A DNA stretch of 64,000 nt, from NCBI RefSeq assembly GCF_009371975.2, contig NZ_VIKT02000002.1:1-64000 (forward strand), written 5' to 3'. The position numbers and the translations under genes were made by a program. Of this stretch, positions 42,615 to 51,550 are shown one piece after another. Each line of letters opens with the position of its first letter. The stretch's first letter is position 1. Source of the DNA: Microcella pacifica. GTDB taxonomy: Bacteria > Actinomycetota > Actinomycetes > Actinomycetales > Microbacteriaceae. The notes under the pieces were generated by a model. It was given only the letters and a program-made list of their open reading frames with translations, was not told the DNA's origin and searched no databases.

Positions 42615-43684
42615 GAGTTGCGGCCGCGGGCAGCGACAGCCCACGCGCCGACCTCCAGGCCGTCGCGCTCGATGATGAGCTCGTCGACGAGGTTCACCGC
42701 GTTGCACACGTGGTTCGGCACGACGCGCAGCACCTCGCCGAGCGCGGGGATCGCCGCGCCGGTCGGGAACGTGACCGTCGCGTGGTGCTCCGAGAGCGCC
42801 GTGATGCGCGCCTCAGGGTGGTCGAGGAGCCGGCCGTACCCGGTCGCGTAGGCGGCACGGTCCGCCCCGAGCACCTTGCTGCCGGCATCGAGCACCGCGA
42901 CACCGTCGCGCCGACTCACCACGGTGGCGTGCGCGGTCAGGGCCATCGAGTGCGGCGGCATGGTGCCGAGCTCCCACTGCTGCGCGTCACCGAATACGTA
43001 CACGCCCGGCCGCAGCTCCGTGAGCACGCCGCCGTCGGCCGCACCGGCGCTCGGTGTGGATCCGCCGCTCACCACGGGGCATGGGATGCCCGCGGCCGTC
43101 AGCGCATCGCGCACCTGCCCGAGGGCCGCGGCCTCGTCCCCGGCCGCAGGCCCCGCCGCGTCGGCACCGTAGGAGTGGCCCGGAAACGTGAAGACTCCGT
43201 CCACGACGAGCCCGGCGTCGAGCGCCTCGACCGCCACGTCCGTAGCGCTCTCGGGCGGGACGCCGCTGCGGTGGTGGCCGCTGTCGACCTCGACTGCGAT
43301 GGCGAGCGGCACCGCGCCGTGGTGACCGGCGTGCATAGCCCGTGCGAGCATCCTCACGCCGTCGACGGAGTCGGCGCCCACCCGCAGCCGCACGCGCGAG
43401 GCGAGCGCGCGCAGCCGCTCTGCGCGCGGCCCGACCGCCCACAGCGGATACGCGATGAACAGGTCGACGACTCCCGCGTCGGCGAAGACTTCGGCCTCAC
43501 CGACGGTCGCGACGGTGAGACCGACGGCGCCGTGCGCGAGCTGCCGGCGCGCGAGCTCCACGGTTTTGTGCGTCTTGGCGTGCGGCCGCAGGGCGACGCC
43601 CAGAGCGCGGGCGTGCGCCGCCATCGCCGCGAGGTTGCCCTCGGCTACGCCCTCGTCCACCACGAGGTAAGGAGTATCGCGCAC
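42611..43684 (-). CDS. D-serine dehydratase / D-threonine aldolase-family PLP enzyme
   Basis: The product is 357 residues from a GTG at 43684 behind GGAGGATGG. The fold-type III PLP barrel is shown by the N-terminal DTPYLVVDEGVAEGNLAAMA and the PLP lysine in LRPHAKTHKTVELA. The C-terminal VPNHVCNAVNLVDEL holds the His-x-Cys metal pair of this family. It acts on D-amino acids (deamination or aldol cleavage). Its upstream region is the 275-bp inverted-repeat element, so its promoter must lie in or beyond it. Stop codons of this gene and the DUF1206 gene overlap. Confidence 0.9.
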   Translation of the reverse strand: MRDTPYLVVDEGVAEGNLAAMAAHARALGVALRPHAKTHKTVELARRQLAHGAVGLTVATVGEAEVFADAGVVDLFIAYPLWAVGPRAERLRALASRVRLRVGADSVDGVRMLARAMHAGHHGAVPLAIAVEVDSGHHRSGVPPESATDVAVEALDAGLVVDGVFTFPGHSYGADAAGPAAGDEAAALGQVRDALTAAGIPCPVVSGGSTPSAGAADGGVLTELRPGVYVFGDAQQWELGTMPPHSMALTAHATVVSRRDGVAVLDAGSKVLGADRAAYATGYGRLLDHPEARITALSEHHATVTFPTGAAIPALGEVLRVVPNHVCNAVNLVDELIIERDGLEVGAWAVAARGRNS

Positions 43685-43705
43685 CCCACCATCCTCCCCC
43701 GTTTC

Positions 43706-43980
43706 GTGCCAGATCTGGCGCGAACGGGCGCTTGTACGACGGCCAAGTCGCCTTTTGCGACCAATCTGGAGGCGCTCCGATGGGCGTGGGTGCGCGCGGG
43801 TTCGAGGTGGGGGCGCACGATGTGGGGGTGTGCAGCGCGCGGCATGGGCCACGCGGCACGCGGCGTGGGGCGTGGGGCACCACGAGGTACGCGGCACGGG
43901 GCACGCTGCACGGGGCCCAGATTTGCCACGCATGGGCGCTATCGCTCGTGGCGAGCGCCCGTTTGCGCCAGATCTGGCAC
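43706..43980. repeat. 275-bp element with 27-bp inverted terminal repeats (MITE-like)
   Basis: The left end (43706-43732, GTGCCAGATCTGGCGCGAAC then GGGCGCT) and right end (43954-43980, AGCGCCCGTTTGCGCCAGAT then CTGGCAC) are inverted repeats matching at 26 of 27 positions, the one mismatch being a G-T wobble. Each end holds the perfect palindrome GCCAGATCTGGC. Inner sequences repeat the theme imperfectly (CCAATCTGG, CCAGATTTG). The middle is rich in GGCACG/GGGGC runs. No frame inside is credible and no flanking target duplication is obvious. It fills the gap between the D-amino-acid enzyme and the helicase gene (43685-44034). Confidence 0.75.
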
Positions 43981-44034
43981 AACGCGCGGGCGGGAGGGAC
44001 GCGCGGCGCGCGCGCTGGCGCGTGCGAGGGCGCG

Positions 44035-45810
44035 CTAGCCGCCGGTGGCGAGTTGGCGGCGCAGGTGCTCGATGCGCGACTGCAACTGCGCGACCGTGGC
44101 CTGGCCGACGGCGGGGCCGCCGCACACGCGGCGCAGCTCGGCGTGGATGATGCCGTGCGGTTGCCCGGTGAGCTTCGCGCGCAGGCCCACGAGGCTGTGC
44201 AGGAGCGTGCGCTGCTCCTTGAGCGACCGGTACATGGGCTGAGGCGCCGGCTGGGTCGCGGGCCGCTCGGCGGCGCGACGCACCTGGCGCTGGTGGCGGC
44301 CGCGCAGCAGCTCGTGCACCTGGTCGGGTTCGAGGATGCCGGGCAGGCCGAGGAAGTCGAGTTCTTCGAGACTGCCGACCTCGGCGAGCTGCCCGAACTC
44401 GGTGCCCTCGTACAGGACTTTGTCGAAGGTCGCCGACGACTCGAGCGCCTGGTAGGTGTACTCGGCGAGCTCCGACTCGCTCGCCTTCTCCTCGCGCTCG
44501 GCGGCCTCCAGTAGCGAGTCGTCAAGCAGCTCGTCGCCCTCGCGATCGAGCGCGTGATCGCGCTCGCGCTCGAGCTCGCTCGCGAGCGACTGGATCGTCG
44601 GCACGCTCGGGATGAAGATCGAGGCCACCTCGCCCCGGCGTCGAGCCCGCACGAAGCGCCCGATCGCCTGCGCGAAGTACAGCGGCGTCGAGGCGCTCGT
44701 CGCATAGACGCCGACCGCGAGCCGGGGCACGTCGACACCCTCCGACACCATGCGCACGGCCACCAGCCAGCGCGCCTCCGACTCCGCGAACTCGGCAATG
44801 CGCTCCGAGGCGCCGGCCTCGTCGCTCAGCACGACGGTCGGCTGCTCCCCTGTGATGCCCGCGAGGAGCCCCGCATAGGCGCGGGCCGTCGCCTGATCGC
44901 TCGCGATGACGAGTCCGCCGGCGTCGGGGATCGCGTGGCGCACCTCGGTCAGCCGGGTGTCGGCGGCACGCAGCACGCCAGGCATCCACTGCCCTTCGGG
45001 GTCGAGTGCGGTGCGCCAGGCCTGCGCGGTGATGTCGGCAGTGTCGCCCTGCCCGAGCACGGCCTCCATCTCGTCACCGGTGGTCGTACGCCAGCGCATG
45101 CGGCCCGCGTAGGAGAGGAAGAGCACGGGGCGCACGACGCCGTCCCGCAGAGCGCGGCCGTAGCCGTAGCTGTAGTCGGTGCGGGAGACGCGGATGCCGT
45201 CGCCTTCGTCCACGTAGGAGACGAACGGGATGGGCGCCGTGTCCGATCGGAACGGCGTGCCCGTGAGCGACAACCGCCGCGCTGCGGTGCCGTACGCCTC
45301 CCGCATCGCCTCGCCCCAGCTGAGCGCGTCCCCGCCGTGATGCACCTCGTCGAGGATGACCAGGGTGGGCACTTGGTCGACGAGAACGCGGTGCACGAAG
45401 GGCTGCGCGGCGACTTGCGCATAGGTGACGGCAGCGCCGTGGAAGGCCCGCGGGATCACGCGGGAGGCATTGCGGAAGGCCGGATCGAGGCGGATGCCGA
45501 CGCGGTGCGCCGCGTCGGCCCACTGCCGCTTGAGGTGCTCGGTGGGGGCCACGACGATGACCCGCTCGACCGTGCGCCGCGCGAGCAGCTCGGCCGCGAG
45601 GCGGAGCGCGAAGGTCGTCTTGCCGGCACCCGGTGTGGCCGCGGCCAGGAAGTCGCGTGGCTCGTGCGCGAAGTACGCATCGAGCGCCTCGGCCTGCCAG
45701 GCGCGCAATCGGTCGGCCGTGCCGCGCGCCGCGCGCTCCGGGTAGGAGGGTGAGAGGTGCTCCGCCGCGAAGGTGCCGACGTGGGGTGCGCGGCGGAAGG
45801 TCGGAGACAT
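44035..45810 (-). CDS. Superfamily II DEAD/DEAH helicase
   Basis: The product is 591 residues. Motifs: AAATPGAGKTTFALRLAAEL (I), VIVVAPTEHLKRQWADAAH (Ia), VILDEVHHGGD (II), LSLTGTPFRSD (III), SEGVDVPRLAVGVYATSAST (V) and FAQAIGRFVRARRRGE (VI). The set is like type III restriction or XPB-type helicases without a nuclease. The last 150 residues are helical and charged. No restriction or modification partner lies nearby. DNA-repair or RNA roles are both possible. Confidence 0.9.
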   Translation of the reverse strand: MSPTFRRAPHVGTFAAEHLSPSYPERAARGTADRLRAWQAEALDAYFAHEPRDFLAAATPGAGKTTFALRLAAELLARRTVERVIVVAPTEHLKRQWADAAHRVGIRLDPAFRNASRVIPRAFHGAAVTYAQVAAQPFVHRVLVDQVPTLVILDEVHHGGDALSWGEAMREAYGTAARRLSLTGTPFRSDTAPIPFVSYVDEGDGIRVSRTDYSYGYGRALRDGVVRPVLFLSYAGRMRWRTTTGDEMEAVLGQGDTADITAQAWRTALDPEGQWMPGVLRAADTRLTEVRHAIPDAGGLVIASDQATARAYAGLLAGITGEQPTVVLSDEAGASERIAEFAESEARWLVAVRMVSEGVDVPRLAVGVYATSASTPLYFAQAIGRFVRARRRGEVASIFIPSVPTIQSLASELERERDHALDREGDELLDDSLLEAAEREEKASESELAEYTYQALESSATFDKVLYEGTEFGQLAEVGSLEELDFLGLPGILEPDQVHELLRGRHQRQVRRAAERPATQPAPQPMYRSLKEQRTLLHSLVGLRAKLTGQPHGIIHAELRRVCGGPAVGQATVAQLQSRIEHLRRQLATGG

Positions 45811-45845
45811 GCGACCTCGATGCTAGTCGAGACGACCGACACCGC

Positions 45846-47138
45846 TCACGCGCGCGCGGGCGGCTCGGGCAGCTCGGGCGACGCGGGCGGAGCATCCTGA
45901 CCCGACAGCGCGGAGCGCCGACGCGGCGTGGTCGACAGCAGAGACGCCCGCTGCACGGCACCGCGACCGAAGCGCTCGGCGAGCGCGTCCATCGTGCCCT
46001 CCGCCTCGCGCCAGGACTCGTCGTCGTCCCACAGGCCGCGGGCGACCGCCCCGGTCGGCAGCAGGTTCTCGGCACGCACGCCGATGAGGCGGATGCCCCT
46101 CCCCTGGGTCGGCGCGGCGGCGAAGAGCGCTCGGGCCTCCGTCGCGATGCGCTGCGCCACCTCGGTGGGCTCGGCGATCGTCTGCGAACGCGTGAGGGTC
46201 GTGAAGTCGCCGAACCGCACCTTGATCGCCACGGTGCGCGCGACCCATCCGCCGCGCCGCAGGCGCCGCGCGACGAGGTCGGCGAGCCGCAGCAGCTCTC
46301 GGTCGAGCGCGGCGCGGTCGTGCAGATCGGTCTCGAAGGTCATCTCGTGGCCGATCGACTTTTCGAGTCGCGTAGGGGTCACGGCCCGCGGATCGATGCC
46401 GTTCGCGAGCTCGTGCAGCTTGCCGGCGGTAGCGGCCCCGACGGCTGCGTCGAGCGCGGCGAGCGGAAGGTCGGCGACGTCGCCGACGGTGCGCGCGCCG
46501 ATCCGCTCGAGCCGTTCGGCGACGGCGGCTCCGACACCCCAGAGCGCGCTGATCGGCTGCGGCCGCAGGAAGGCCGCGGTCTCGGCCTCGGGAACGACGA
46601 GGACCCCGTCGGGCTTGGCGCGACTGGAGGCGAGCTTGGCGACGAACTTGGTCGCGGCGGCGCCGACCGAGGCGACGAGCCCGGTCTCGTGCGTGATGCG
46701 GGCGCGCAGGCTCTGGGCGATGTCGTAGGGCGGCCCGAAGAGGGCTCGGGCACCGCTCACGTCGAGGAACGCCTCGTCGATGCTGAGCGGCTCGACGAGC
46801 GGCGTCACATCGCCGAGGATGGCCATGACGGCGCGCGAGACCTCCTGATAGCGCTCGTAGCGCGGCTCGAGCACGATCGCGTTCGGGCAGCGGCGCAGCG
46901 CGATACTCATGGGCATGGCGGAGTTGACGCCGTAGCGCCGAGCCTCGTACGTCGCGGCCGTCACGACCGAGCGTGCGCCGCGGTGCCCGACGATGACGGG
47001 CTTCCCCCGCAGCTCGGGTCGGGAGAGCAGCTCGACGGAGGCGAAGAACGCGTCCATGTCGAGGTGCAGGATGCTCGCGCTCGTGTCGCCCGTCGGGGTC
47101 TCGGTGACCTGCCGACCGGTGCCGTCCTGCTTGCTCAC
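45846..47138 (-). CDS. dinB: DNA polymerase IV (DinB)
   Basis: The product is 430 residues, GTG start behind GAGG with 8-nt spacing. Y-family catalytic residues are intact: ASILHLDMDAFFASVELLSR and VEPLSIDEAFLDVSGARALF. The helix-hairpin-helix (ISALWGVGAAVAERLERIGA) and little finger follow. This contrasts with ImuB 8 kb away, which has lost these residues. The C-terminal tail (APPASPELPEPPARA) does not end in a clear beta-clamp motif. No SOS box is visible; its leader is unusual (see the 14-bp repeats). Confidence 0.95.
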   Translation of the reverse strand: MSKQDGTGRQVTETPTGDTSASILHLDMDAFFASVELLSRPELRGKPVIVGHRGARSVVTAATYEARRYGVNSAMPMSIALRRCPNAIVLEPRYERYQEVSRAVMAILGDVTPLVEPLSIDEAFLDVSGARALFGPPYDIAQSLRARITHETGLVASVGAAATKFVAKLASSRAKPDGVLVVPEAETAAFLRPQPISALWGVGAAVAERLERIGARTVGDVADLPLAALDAAVGAATAGKLHELANGIDPRAVTPTRLEKSIGHEMTFETDLHDRAALDRELLRLADLVARRLRRGGWVARTVAIKVRFGDFTTLTRSQTIAEPTEVAQRIATEARALFAAAPTQGRGIRLIGVRAENLLPTGAVARGLWDDDESWREAEGTMDALAERFGRGAVQRASLLSTTPRRRSALSGQDAPPASPELPEPPARA

Positions 47139-47146
47139 GGTGGCCG

Positions 47147-47190
47147 CCTCACGACTGCATCCTCACGACTGCATCCTCACGGGTGCATCC
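47147..47190 (-). repeat. Three 14-bp tandem repeats in the dinB leader
   Basis: On the minus strand ATGCACCCGTGAGG, ATGCAGTCGTGAGG and ATGCAGTCGTGAGG follow one another, then CGGCCACC and the dinB GTG. Each unit contains a start codon, two sense codons and TGA. An ATGTGA start-stop precedes the first. The GAGG of the last unit is the dinB ribosome binding site. The repeats may be a translational control leader or simply a slippage product; sequence alone cannot tell. Confidence 0.6.
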
Positions 47191-47198
47191 TCACATAG

Positions 47199-47236
47199 CG
47201 CGACGGGCGGGGCGCCGTGGCGCCCCGCCCGTCGCG
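47199..47236 (-). terminator. Strong hairpin between glsB-type gene and dinB
   Basis: CGCGACGGGCGGGGCGCC (47199-47216) is fully complementary to GGCGCCCCGCCCGTCGCG (47219-47236), an 18-bp stem with a 2-nt centre. It starts 20 bp beyond the stop of the GlsB-type gene. There is no T-run. Only about 60 bp separate it from the dinB GTG, so the dinB promoter must overlap the tandem repeats or dinB is read through. Confidence 0.75.
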
Positions 47237-47256
47237 GGTGTCGTGCGTGTCGCGCG

Positions 47257-47520
47257 TCAGGCGCGTCGACGACCCGTGATGGCGCCGTAGATGACGAGCA
47301 CGAGCAGCGACCCGCCGATGGCGAGCAACCAGGTCTCGATCGAGAAGAACCCGCCGAGGTCGACGCCGAAGATGACGCTGCCGAGCCAGCCGCCCAGGAG
47401 GGCGCCGATGACTCCGATGACGAGGGCGGCGAGCCAGCCCCCCGGGCCCTTGCCCGGCAGGATCGCCTTGGCGATGGCTCCGGCGATGAGTCCGATGAGG
47501 AGGAATGCGAGGAATCCCAT
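47257..47520 (-). CDS. GlsB/YeaQ/YmgE-family stress membrane protein
   Basis: The product is 87 residues from the ATG at 47520 behind AAAGGAG. Three Gly-rich membrane segments are visible: LAFLLIGLIAGAIAKAILPG, WLAALVIGVIGALLGGWLGS and TWLLAIGGSLLVLVIYGAIT. The KGPGGW loop between the first two is typical of the family. It is a small envelope-stress protein of unknown mechanism, often under general stress control. A strong hairpin follows. Confidence 0.88.
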   Translation of the reverse strand: MGFLAFLLIGLIAGAIAKAILPGKGPGGWLAALVIGVIGALLGGWLGSVIFGVDLGGFFSIETWLLAIGGSLLVLVIYGAITGRRRA

Positions 47521-47691
47521 AGGGCGCTCCTTTCGTTGTGGCCGCACTCGGTTCGAGTGTCAGCCGTTGTTCGAGCGCTCCGGTGGAAACGCTCAGCCGA
47601 CAGTCAACCAGGTTCACCCCCGTTCGGGGGGATCCACTGTCCAGGAGATTCTCAGGCCGCGCGGTCGCTGAGGCTCTGGCACTCTAGAGCC

Positions 47692-48468
47692 ATGGCACAG
47701 CTTCACCCGTGGTCCCGGTACGTCGCCATCGGCGATTCCTTCACCGAGGGCATCGGCGATCCGGAGCCGCAGAGCCCTGGCGGTCATCGCGGGTGGGCCG
47801 ATCGTGTGGCCGAGCAGCTCGCCCTGCGCACCGACGACTTCGCCTATGCGAATCTCGCGGTGCGCGGTCGACTGCTCAAGCAGATCGCCGAGCAGCAGGT
47901 CGAGCCCGCGCTCGCGCTGCGCCCCGATCTCATCTCGGTCTCCGCGGGCGGCAACGACATCATCCGCCCCGGCACCGACCCCGATCAGGTCGCCGAGCGG
48001 TTCGAGGAGCTCGTCGTGCAGCTGCGCAGCAACGGCGCGACGGTGCTCATGTTCAATGGCCCCGACATCGGCATGACGCCCGTGCTGCGGCGCGTGCGCG
48101 GCAAGGTGGCGATCTACAACGAGAACCTGCGGGCGATCGCCTCCAAGCACGACGCGATCGTCGCCGACATGTGGAAGCTGCGCGAGCTGCGTGACCCGCA
48201 GATGTGGGATCGCGACCGCCTGCACTTCTCGCCGATGGGCCACCACACGATCGCGATCATGGCGCTCGAGGCGCTCGGCGTCGAGCACGACCTCGAGCCG
48301 CGCGAGCCCGAGCTGATGCCGAGGCGCAGCTGGCGCCAGGCGCGCGTCGACGATCTCGGGTGGGCACGCGAGTACCTCGTGCCGTGGGTCGTGAGGCGCA
48401 TCCGCCACCAGTCCTCCGGCGACCACATCACCCCGAAGCGGCCGGACGCCTCGCATCCGCACCGGTAG
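47692..48468 (+). CDS. SGNH/GDSL-type hydrolase
   Basis: The product is 258 residues. Blocks: YVAIGDSFTEGIGDPEPQ (nucleophile Ser, I), ANLAVRGRLL (Gly, II), SAGGNDIIRPG (Asn, III) and DRLHFSPMGHHTIA (His, V). All four SGNH residues are present. No signal peptide is visible, so it is cytoplasmic or non-classically exported. It hydrolyses an ester, and the substrate is unknown. The C-terminal 50 residues are basic and extend beyond the fold. Confidence 0.9.
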   Translation: MAQLHPWSRYVAIGDSFTEGIGDPEPQSPGGHRGWADRVAEQLALRTDDFAYANLAVRGRLLKQIAEQQVEPALALRPDLISVSAGGNDIIRPGTDPDQVAERFEELVVQLRSNGATVLMFNGPDIGMTPVLRRVRGKVAIYNENLRAIASKHDAIVADMWKLRELRDPQMWDRDRLHFSPMGHHTIAIMALEALGVEHDLEPREPELMPRRSWRQARVDDLGWAREYLVPWVVRRIRHQSSGDHITPKRPDASHPHR

Positions 48469-48481
48469 TGCGGCGCCTCTC

Positions 48482-49708
48482 CTACTCGCCCCAGACGGCC
48501 TCGAGCGGCTGCGCGAGGCGCCACGCGAGGTCGGGCCCCTCGAGCGCTCCGCGCCATTCGAGCGGGATGCTCACCCGACGGTCCCCGTAGCGCACCGTCA
48601 CACTGCCGGGGTCGGGCAGCGGCACGCCCGGCTGCAGCTGCGGGGCGCGCACGACGCCGATCGCACGCACCTCTCCCCACACGAGGTCGGCGACGGTCTC
48701 GGCGACGTGCAGGCTCGCGCTCGCGCCCCACTCGGTCTCGTAGCGGGCGACGAGCTGCCCCTCCGTGGCGATCGTGATCTCGTGGAAGTCGTCTCGAGCG
48801 CTCGCGAGGAGGGTGCGCACGTCGTCGGCAACGGTGGGATGGTCGGGCCCGGCGAGCACCACGCCGACGACATCGACCTCCTCGCCGTCGATGACTTCTC
48901 GCGCCGAGAAGAGCAGGCACGCTCCCGCCTCGATGAGTGTGCCCGTCTTGAGCCCCGTGACACCGTCGACCCCCACGATCAGGTTGCGGTTCTCGTAGGT
49001 GCCGATGCCGGGCACGGTGACCGCGGGCAGCGCGGCCGCCGCGGCCACGACCGGATCGGCGAGAGCGAGCCGGCCGAGGTCCAGGAGCGCGCGCGGGCTC
49101 GCGCGGTTGAGGAGCGAGAACCCCGTCGTATCGCCCACGGAGATGGATGCCAGGTCGTGCGCGTCGAGCCAGGCGCGCGCGGCCGTCAGGTAGTCGGCGA
49201 CGGAGCCGAACGCCCACGTCGCGAGCGTCTCGGCGTAGTTGTTGGCGGAGGCGACCATCATGAGCTCGATGACCTCGCGCTGCGTGATCGTCGCACCGGC
49301 CGGAGCGGGAGCCGTCGTGCCGTTGAGTGCTCGATATCGGGCGACGAGGTCGCTGTCGGCCTGGGTGAGCGTGATCGTCGCGCCGGACGAGCCCTCCTCG
49401 ACGGGGTGCGCGTCGAGCACGACGAGAGCGGTGATGACCTTGGTGATCGAGGCGATGGGGCGCACCTCGTCGAGACCGCGGCTCGCGAACACCTGACGCC
49501 TGTCCGCGGCGCCGATCGCGGCGGCGCCGTAGCCGGGGATGCTCACCTCGGGCGCGGGTGTGACGAGTTCCGGCAGGGCCTGCACGTGCGGCTCGGCGGC
49601 CGGCACGGGGGCGAGCGCGGCGAAGGCGCTGTAGCCGAGGGTGCTCGCGCCGAGGGCGACGAGAGCGGCGATGGCGACCGAGCGCAGGAGGGGGCGGCGG
49701 CGGGTCAC
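48482..49708 (-). CDS. D-alanyl-D-alanine carboxypeptidase (penicillin-binding protein, S11-like)
   Basis: The product is 408 residues from a GTG at 49708. One N-terminal membrane helix (RSVAIAALVALGASTLGYSA) anchors it outside the cell. Serine-peptidase motifs are SITK (IASITKVITALVVLDA), SAN (MMVASANNYAETLATWA) and KTG (GVTGLKTGTLIEAGAC), all intact. It trims the terminal D-Ala from peptidoglycan stems. The C-terminal 110 residues form a beta-rich domain as in DacF-like enzymes. It is convergent with the SGNH gene. Confidence 0.92.
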   Translation of the reverse strand: MTRRRPLLRSVAIAALVALGASTLGYSAFAALAPVPAAEPHVQALPELVTPAPEVSIPGYGAAAIGAADRRQVFASRGLDEVRPIASITKVITALVVLDAHPVEEGSSGATITLTQADSDLVARYRALNGTTAPAPAGATITQREVIELMMVASANNYAETLATWAFGSVADYLTAARAWLDAHDLASISVGDTTGFSLLNRASPRALLDLGRLALADPVVAAAAALPAVTVPGIGTYENRNLIVGVDGVTGLKTGTLIEAGACLLFSAREVIDGEEVDVVGVVLAGPDHPTVADDVRTLLASARDDFHEITIATEGQLVARYETEWGASASLHVAETVADLVWGEVRAIGVVRAPQLQPGVPLPDPGSVTVRYGDRRVSIPLEWRGALEGPDLAWRLAQPLEAVWGE

Positions 49709-49718
49709 GCGCCCCAGT

Positions 49719-50549
49719 CTAGGAAGCAGGCGGAGTGCGGGGCGCTGCCGCACTGCCGAGCGCGTAGAGCGCGACAGCACTGGCCGCTGCGACGTTGAGC
49801 GAGTCGACGCCGTGCCCCATGGGGATCGTGACGACGACGTCGGCAGCACCGAGTGCGCCGCGGCTGAGCCCATCGCCCTCGGAGCCCAGCAGGAGGGCCA
49901 CCCGCTCGGGCCGCTCGGCGGCGAACTCGCGCAGCCCCACCGTCTCCGGCGCGAGCGCGAGGGCCGCGATCGTGAAGCCGAGCTCGTGCAGCAGCTCGGC
50001 GCCCGCCGGCCAGTCGGGCAGGCGGGCCCACGGCACCTGCAGCACCGTGCCCATGCTCACCCGCACACTGCGTCGGTAGAGCGGGTCGGCGCAGCGAGGC
50101 GTGATGAGCACGGCGTCGGCGCCGAGGCCAGCGACGGAACGGAAGATCGCCCCCACGTTGGTGTGGTCGACGACGTCTTCGACGACGACGACGAGCCGAG
50201 CATCCCGCAGCAGGGCAACCGGGTCGAGGGGCTCGGGACGGTGCATGCTCGCGAGGGCGCCGCGATGCAGGTGGAAGCCGGTCAGCTCCTCGAGAAGTCC
50301 TGGCGCGCCGACGTAGACGGGCACGTCGTGGTCCCGCAGCAGTGGTTCGAGGTCGTCAAGCCAGCGCTCGCTCGTGAGCACGGAGCGCGGGCGGTGCCCG
50401 GCGCGGAGCGCACGGCCGATGACGGTGAGCGACTCCGCGAGGTAGAGGCCTCCCGCTGGCTCCTGCACGCGCCGCAAAGCAACGTCGGTGAGACGCGCGT
50501 AGTCGCGGAGGTCGGCTCCGTCGAGCGTCGTGAGTCGCTCGAGGTGCAT
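49719..50549 (-). CDS. SpoU/TrmH-family RNA 2'-O-methyltransferase
   Basis: The product is 276 residues from the ATG at 50549 behind AAAGGA. SPOUT motifs: VVVEDVVDHTNVGAIFRSVA (1), VALLLGSEGDGLSRGAL (2) and VTIPMGHGVDSLNVAAASAV (3), which form the knotted AdoMet site. The N-terminal substrate-binding domain (QEPAGGLYLAESLTVIGRAL) is present. It methylates rRNA or tRNA ribose at an undetermined position. Confidence 0.92.
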   Translation of the reverse strand: MHLERLTTLDGADLRDYARLTDVALRRVQEPAGGLYLAESLTVIGRALRAGHRPRSVLTSERWLDDLEPLLRDHDVPVYVGAPGLLEELTGFHLHRGALASMHRPEPLDPVALLRDARLVVVVEDVVDHTNVGAIFRSVAGLGADAVLITPRCADPLYRRSVRVSMGTVLQVPWARLPDWPAGAELLHELGFTIAALALAPETVGLREFAAERPERVALLLGSEGDGLSRGALGAADVVVTIPMGHGVDSLNVAAASAVALYALGSAAAPRTPPAS

Positions 50550-50652
50550 GTGCGGGTCCTTTCGGTGGGCGTGTCCCAGCCCGTGGAAACATATCGGAAA
50601 CCCCGGGCGTTTAGTCTCGTAGACAGTCTGACTGAGGCGTGGGGAGGCGACC

Positions 50653-51510
50653 GTGAGCATGATGGCGGCGGATGCTCGACCTCTCGATGCCGTCGCGCAA
50701 GCCTCACTCGCCCAGGCGGCGGAGATCCTGGCCGGCCGCCGCATCGCGGTGCTGACCGGGGCGGGTATGAGCACCGACTCGGGCATTCCCGACTACCGAG
50801 GTGCCGGTGCGCCCGTGCGCACCCCCATGACGTACAGCCAGTTCCTCGCCGACGAGCCGTATCGCAAGCGCTACTGGGCGGGCAGCCACCTGGGGTGGGA
50901 ACGCTTCGCGCAGGCCCGGCCGAATCTCGGCCATGAGACGCTCGCGCAGCTCGAGGAGGACGGCTCTGTGACGGGCGTCATCACGCAGAACGTCGACGGT
51001 CTGCACGTGCGCGCGGGCTCCCGCCGCGTAGTCGACCTGCACGGCAGCATGGACCGCGTCCGCTGCCTGCACTGCGGTCAAACCTTCTCGCGGGCCGCGG
51101 TCGCGAACCGCATCGCCACCCTCAACCCGTGGCTCGTGGCGGGAGACAACCATCACATCAACCCAGACGGCGATGCCGAGGTCGACGACATCACCCTGTT
51201 CGAGGTGCCCGAGTGCTCGGTGTGCGGCGGCACGCTCAAGCCCGACATCGTGTTCTTCGGCGAGTTCGTGCCGCCCGTGAAGTTCGAGGAGGCACGCGGG
51301 CTCGTCGCTCGCGCCGACGCGCTTTTGATCCTGGGGTCGTCCCTCGTCGTCAACTCGGGCATCCGCCTCGTCGTGCAGGCGGGTCGCAAGCGCATCCCGA
51401 CGATCATCGTCAACCGGGGTGAGACGAAGGCCGATGCCCGGGCAGCGGTTAAGATCGAAGCGGGCACGACCGAGACGCTCGCCGCTCTACGCGAGGCTCT
51501 GCGGGCCTGA
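50653..51510 (+). CDS. Sir2-family NAD-dependent protein deacylase
   Basis: The product is 285 residues, GTG start. Sirtuin motifs: AVLTGAGMSTDSGIPDYRGA, VTGVITQNVDGLHVRAG (catalytic His follows in VDLHGSMDRVRC) and the zinc site CLHCG with CSVCGG. GSSLVVNSGIRLVVQAG completes the Rossmann part. The sequence ADARPLD at the start is probably untranslated in homologues, so the start could be slightly downstream. It removes acyl groups (or transfers ADP-ribose) from proteins. Confidence 0.93.
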   Translation: MSMMAADARPLDAVAQASLAQAAEILAGRRIAVLTGAGMSTDSGIPDYRGAGAPVRTPMTYSQFLADEPYRKRYWAGSHLGWERFAQARPNLGHETLAQLEEDGSVTGVITQNVDGLHVRAGSRRVVDLHGSMDRVRCLHCGQTFSRAAVANRIATLNPWLVAGDNHHINPDGDAEVDDITLFEVPECSVCGGTLKPDIVFFGEFVPPVKFEEARGLVARADALLILGSSLVVNSGIRLVVQAGRKRIPTIIVNRGETKADARAAVKIEAGTTETLAALREALRA

Positions 51511-51550
51511 CCGGTGCGCGCGACCTCCGCCGACCGGCGGAAGGAGACGT

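Noticed and set aside
47548-47691. GTTCGAGTG and GTTGTTCGAGCG as LexA boxes
   Set aside because: They are single half-sites without the facing TCGAAC arm at the right spacing.
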